Shown here: positions 5,542-6,995 of the stretch, piece after piece
How the letters are laid out: the number at the start of each line of letters is the position of its first letter
Numbering within the stretch: position 1 is the first letter of the stretch
Assembly: GCA_947305445.1 (NCBI GenBank)
Contig: CAMZDU010000052.1
Location: 1 to 6,995 of the forward strand
Length of the DNA stretch: 6,995 nt
Reading direction: 5' to 3'
Origin: an uncultured Selenomonadales bacterium
GTDB lineage: Bacteria > Bacillota > Negativicutes > Selenomonadales > Selenomonadaceae
Program-made: the position numbers and the translations under genes
The notes under the pieces: generated by a model
What the model saw: only the letters and a program-made list of their open reading frames with translations
Databases searched by the model: none
Told to the model about the DNA's origin: nothing

Positions 5542-5967
5542 TTACGCGACGATTTGGATACCCATGCTACGGGCAGTGCCCTCAATCATGCGTGTTGCCG
5601 CCTCGACAGACGCCGCGTTAAGGTCTTTCATTTTGAGTTCGGCAATCTCTTGCGCTTTGGCGCGGGGCAATTTGGCGACGATATTTTTGCCGGCTTCGCC
5701 CGAAGCTTTTTCGAGTCCCGCAGCTTTTTTGAGCAGAATTGCCGCCGGCGGAGTTTTGGTGATAAACGTGAACGAGCGATCCTCGTAGACGGAAATTTCA
5801 ACGGGGATAATCAAGCCCGCCTGTTGAGCCGTGCGGTCGTTAAATTCTTTGACGAAGGCCATAATGTTGACGCCCGCCTGACCGAGTGCGGGACCTACAG
5901 GCGGCGCGGGTGTGGCTTTACCCGCAGGAACTTGAAGCTTGACGACTTTGGTGACTTTTTTAGCCAT
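5542..5967 (-). CDS. rplK: 50S ribosomal protein L11
   Basis: L11 binds the GTPase-associated region of 23S rRNA. With L10/L12 it shapes the factor-binding centre and is required for RelA activation by stalled ribosomes. At 141 residues it is the standard length. The N-terminal domain shows [20 protein letters not shown] with the conserved Pro-rich hinge loop (13-30) and [12 protein letters not shown]. The middle part has [13 protein letters not shown] (68-80). The C-terminal rRNA-binding domain ends in the signature GTARSMGI (131-138). AGGAGG sits 7 nt before the ATG. It lies 27 nt after nusG and 49 nt before rplA, the common bacterial order. Confidence 0.98.
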   Translation of the reverse strand: MAKKVTKVVKLQVPAGKATPAPPVGPALGQAGVNIMAFVKEFNDRTAQQAGLIIPVEISVYEDRSFTFITKTPPAAILLKKAAGLEKASGEAGKNIVAKLPRAKAQEIAELKMKDLNAASVEAATRMIEGTARSMGIQIVA

Positions 5968-5994
5968 GTTAGCACCTCCTTTCGGCAGTGGCGA

Positions 5995-6543
5995 TTAAAT
6001 TTTTTCAACTTGGCTGACGTCCAAATCAACGGGCATATCCTCGACGAGAACTTTGAGCCGCTGTTTTTCGGAGTCGATACCTTTGACGACAGCCAGACGA
6101 TTTTCAAAAATGCCGTCGATGATTCGCACGTTGTCGTTGACTTTAAATCCGAGCGTGTCGTCTTCGGCGCGTCCGTCAATCAGTTCGTTCAAGATACGGT
6201 CGGCCTCCTCCGCACTAAGCGGAATGGGATCTTTCTCGGAACCGACAAAACCGGTGACACTTTGAGTGTTGCGCACGACAAACCAAGAATTGTTGTTGAC
6301 TATCATGTCGACGAGCACATAGCCGGGAAAAACTTTTTTCTGCACGACGCGCCGTCTGCCGTCCTTGAATTCGGATTCGGCACGCATGGGCACGATTACG
6401 TTAAAAATCACGTCCTCCAACCCTTGGGCGGCTATTTTGCTTTCGAGTGTGGCCTTGACGCGTTTCTCGTAGCCGGAAAAAGTATGAACGACGTACCAGG
6501 CACGGTCGGAGATTCGTTCCGATTCGGCAACTTTCTTTTCCAT
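5995..6543 (-). CDS. nusG: Transcription termination/antitermination factor NusG
   Basis: NusG binds RNA polymerase through its N-terminal NGN domain and links it to Rho or ribosomal protein S10 through its C-terminal KOW domain. The protein has 182 residues. NGN features are clear: WYVVHTFSGYE (16-26), FPGYVLV (72-78) and RNTQSVTGFVG (91-101). The KOW domain spans about 133-182 but is unusual. The usual DGPFxNF reads DGIFENR (143-149), and the usual MFGRxTPVEL stretch is shortened to EDMPVDL (168-174). The reading frame is intact on both sides. Its AAAGGA Shine-Dalgarno overlaps the secE stop codon, and the two genes are 14 nt apart, so they are probably co-translated. Confidence 0.97.
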   Translation of the reverse strand: MEKKVAESERISDRAWYVVHTFSGYEKRVKATLESKIAAQGLEDVIFNVIVPMRAESEFKDGRRRVVQKKVFPGYVLVDMIVNNNSWFVVRNTQSVTGFVGSEKDPIPLSAEEADRILNELIDGRAEDDTLGFKVNDNVRIIDGIFENRLAVVKGIDSEKQRLKVLVEDMPVDLDVSQVEKI

Positions 6544-6557
6544 GGCAGATGTTCCTT

Positions 6558-6761
6558 TCAGCCGAGGATGAGCCTGAACAACTTGGCAAAGGCCGTATCA
6601 CAGACCCAAATCAGCGCACAGACAATGATAACCGCCAGTCCGACGACGCCCGTATAGGAGACAAGCTCTTTGTTGGTCGGCCAGGAAACTTTACTCAGTT
6701 CGGTACGGACTTCCCTGATGAATTGAAAAACGCCTTTGGCGCGGTCTTTTTGCTCCGACAA
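6558..6761 (-). CDS. secE: Preprotein translocase subunit SecE
   Basis: SecE clamps the two halves of the SecY channel in the cytoplasmic membrane and is essential for Sec export. This is the short, single-span form common outside enterobacteria. An amphipathic cytoplasmic helix carries FIREVRTELSKVSWPTNKEL, with the conserved VSWP motif, and is followed by one transmembrane helix (VVGLAVIIVCALIWVC). I chose the TTG at 6761 (67 residues, beginning SEQKDRAKG) because GGGGAG (6777-6772) lies 10 nt upstream. A GTG at 6770, three codons earlier, is only 1 nt from that site and seems too close, but it cannot be excluded. It follows rpmG by 22 nt and overlaps its stop codon with the nusG ribosome binding site. 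Confidence 0.92.
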   Translation of the reverse strand: MSEQKDRAKGVFQFIREVRTELSKVSWPTNKELVSYTGVVGLAVIIVCALIWVCDTAFAKLFRLILG

Positions 6762-6783
6762 TGCAATCACACTCCCCGCAAAA

Positions 6784-6933
6784 TTATTTGGTTTCTTTGT
6801 GGAGGGTGTGCTTTTTGCAGAATTTGCAGTATTTCTTCATTTCGATGCGGTCGGGCGTATTCTTTTTGTTTTTGTTGGTTCTGTAGTTGCGATTTTTGCA
6901 TTCGGTGCAGGACAGCGTAATGTTCGTCCTCAT
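6784..6933 (-). CDS. rpmG: 50S ribosomal protein L33, zinc-binding form
   Basis: This small open reading frame encodes a 49-residue basic protein of the large subunit near the E site. The start [17 protein letters not shown] and the core [29 protein letters not shown] are typical of L33. Two zinc-ligand pairs are present, C9-xx-C12 and C36-xx-C39, so this is the zinc-binding (C+) version. Many bacteria also carry a Cys-free copy that is used when zinc is scarce. No Shine-Dalgarno is visible in the 20 nt before the ATG, which is unusual beside the strong sites of the neighbouring genes. The rpmG-secE-nusG-rplK order is a classic bacterial arrangement. Confidence 0.95.
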   Translation of the reverse strand: MRTNITLSCTECKNRNYRTNKNKKNTPDRIEMKKYCKFCKKHTLHKETK

Positions 6934-6995
6934 ATCGTGGCCGTTACTGAAAACTTATAAAAAGTTATAAAAAACCTTTATGTTTCATTCCTGCT
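6934..6995. other. AT-rich region upstream of rpmG, no gene seen
   Basis: The minus strand has two spaced TTATAA blocks (within 6956-6970) and no clear -35/-10 pair at proper spacing. No tRNA or coding region is recognisable before the window edge. It may hold the operon promoter or the end of an upstream transcript. Confidence 0.3.

Noticed and set aside
5554..6657. Long plus-strand open frame (367 codons) opposite rplK and nusG
   Set aside because: It lies antisense to rplK and nusG, which are certain. It has no recognisable domain and no start signal.
6762..6783. A tRNA gene between rpmG and secE, as found in some genomes
   Set aside because: Only about 22 nt separate the genes, which is too short for a tRNA.

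Overview
The window is an ordinary bacterial chromosome segment of moderate GC content. Its core is a ribosomal protein/transcription factor cluster, all on the minus strand, reading from the right edge leftward: rpmG, secE, nusG, rplK, rplA, a regulated leader, rplJ and rplL. Strong GGAGG-type ribosome binding sites, a zinc-binding four-Cys L33 and a Firmicutes-style L10 leader attenuator suggest a Firmicutes-type organism. A Negativicutes (Selenomonas-like) host would fit the protein flavour and the flagellar-cap-like gene, but this lineage call is an inference.

Layout from left to right. 1-666 (minus) is ispD of the MEP isoprenoid pathway, cut by the window edge. It directly abuts a Cof-type HAD phosphatase gene (667-1470, minus), and the two form a translationally coupled pair. 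A divergent intergenic region (1471-1617) holds a good sigma-70 promoter for a plus-strand, single-gene unit (1618-2916). That gene encodes a 432-residue protein made of about nine 22-residue helical repeats followed by a domain resembling the C-terminal part of the flagellar cap protein FliD. A bidirectional terminator (2933-2979) separates it from a small HD-domain (p)ppGpp-hydrolase-like gene (2992-3447, minus). That gene lies just downstream of rplL, where rpoB is normally found.

Between rplL and the HD gene is a terminator-like hairpin whose 5' arm can alternatively pair with the HD gene's Shine-Dalgarno sequence. Between rplA and rplJ (4498-4811) are a stem-loop right after the rplA stop, an L10-type autoregulatory leader with terminator and antiterminator, and an AT-rich imperfect palindrome of about 97 bp that abuts the rplJ ribosome binding site.

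Functionally, most of the window serves translation (L1, L7/L12, L10, L11, L33), transcription elongation (NusG) and protein export (SecE). A putative alarmone hydrolase at the operon end could tie the cluster to the stringent response. The least explained items are the 22-mer repeat/FliD-like protein, the palindromic element in the rplJ leader, the absence of rpoB after rplL, and a NusG whose KOW domain lacks some usual motifs. I see no phage, transposase, CRISPR or defence genes.
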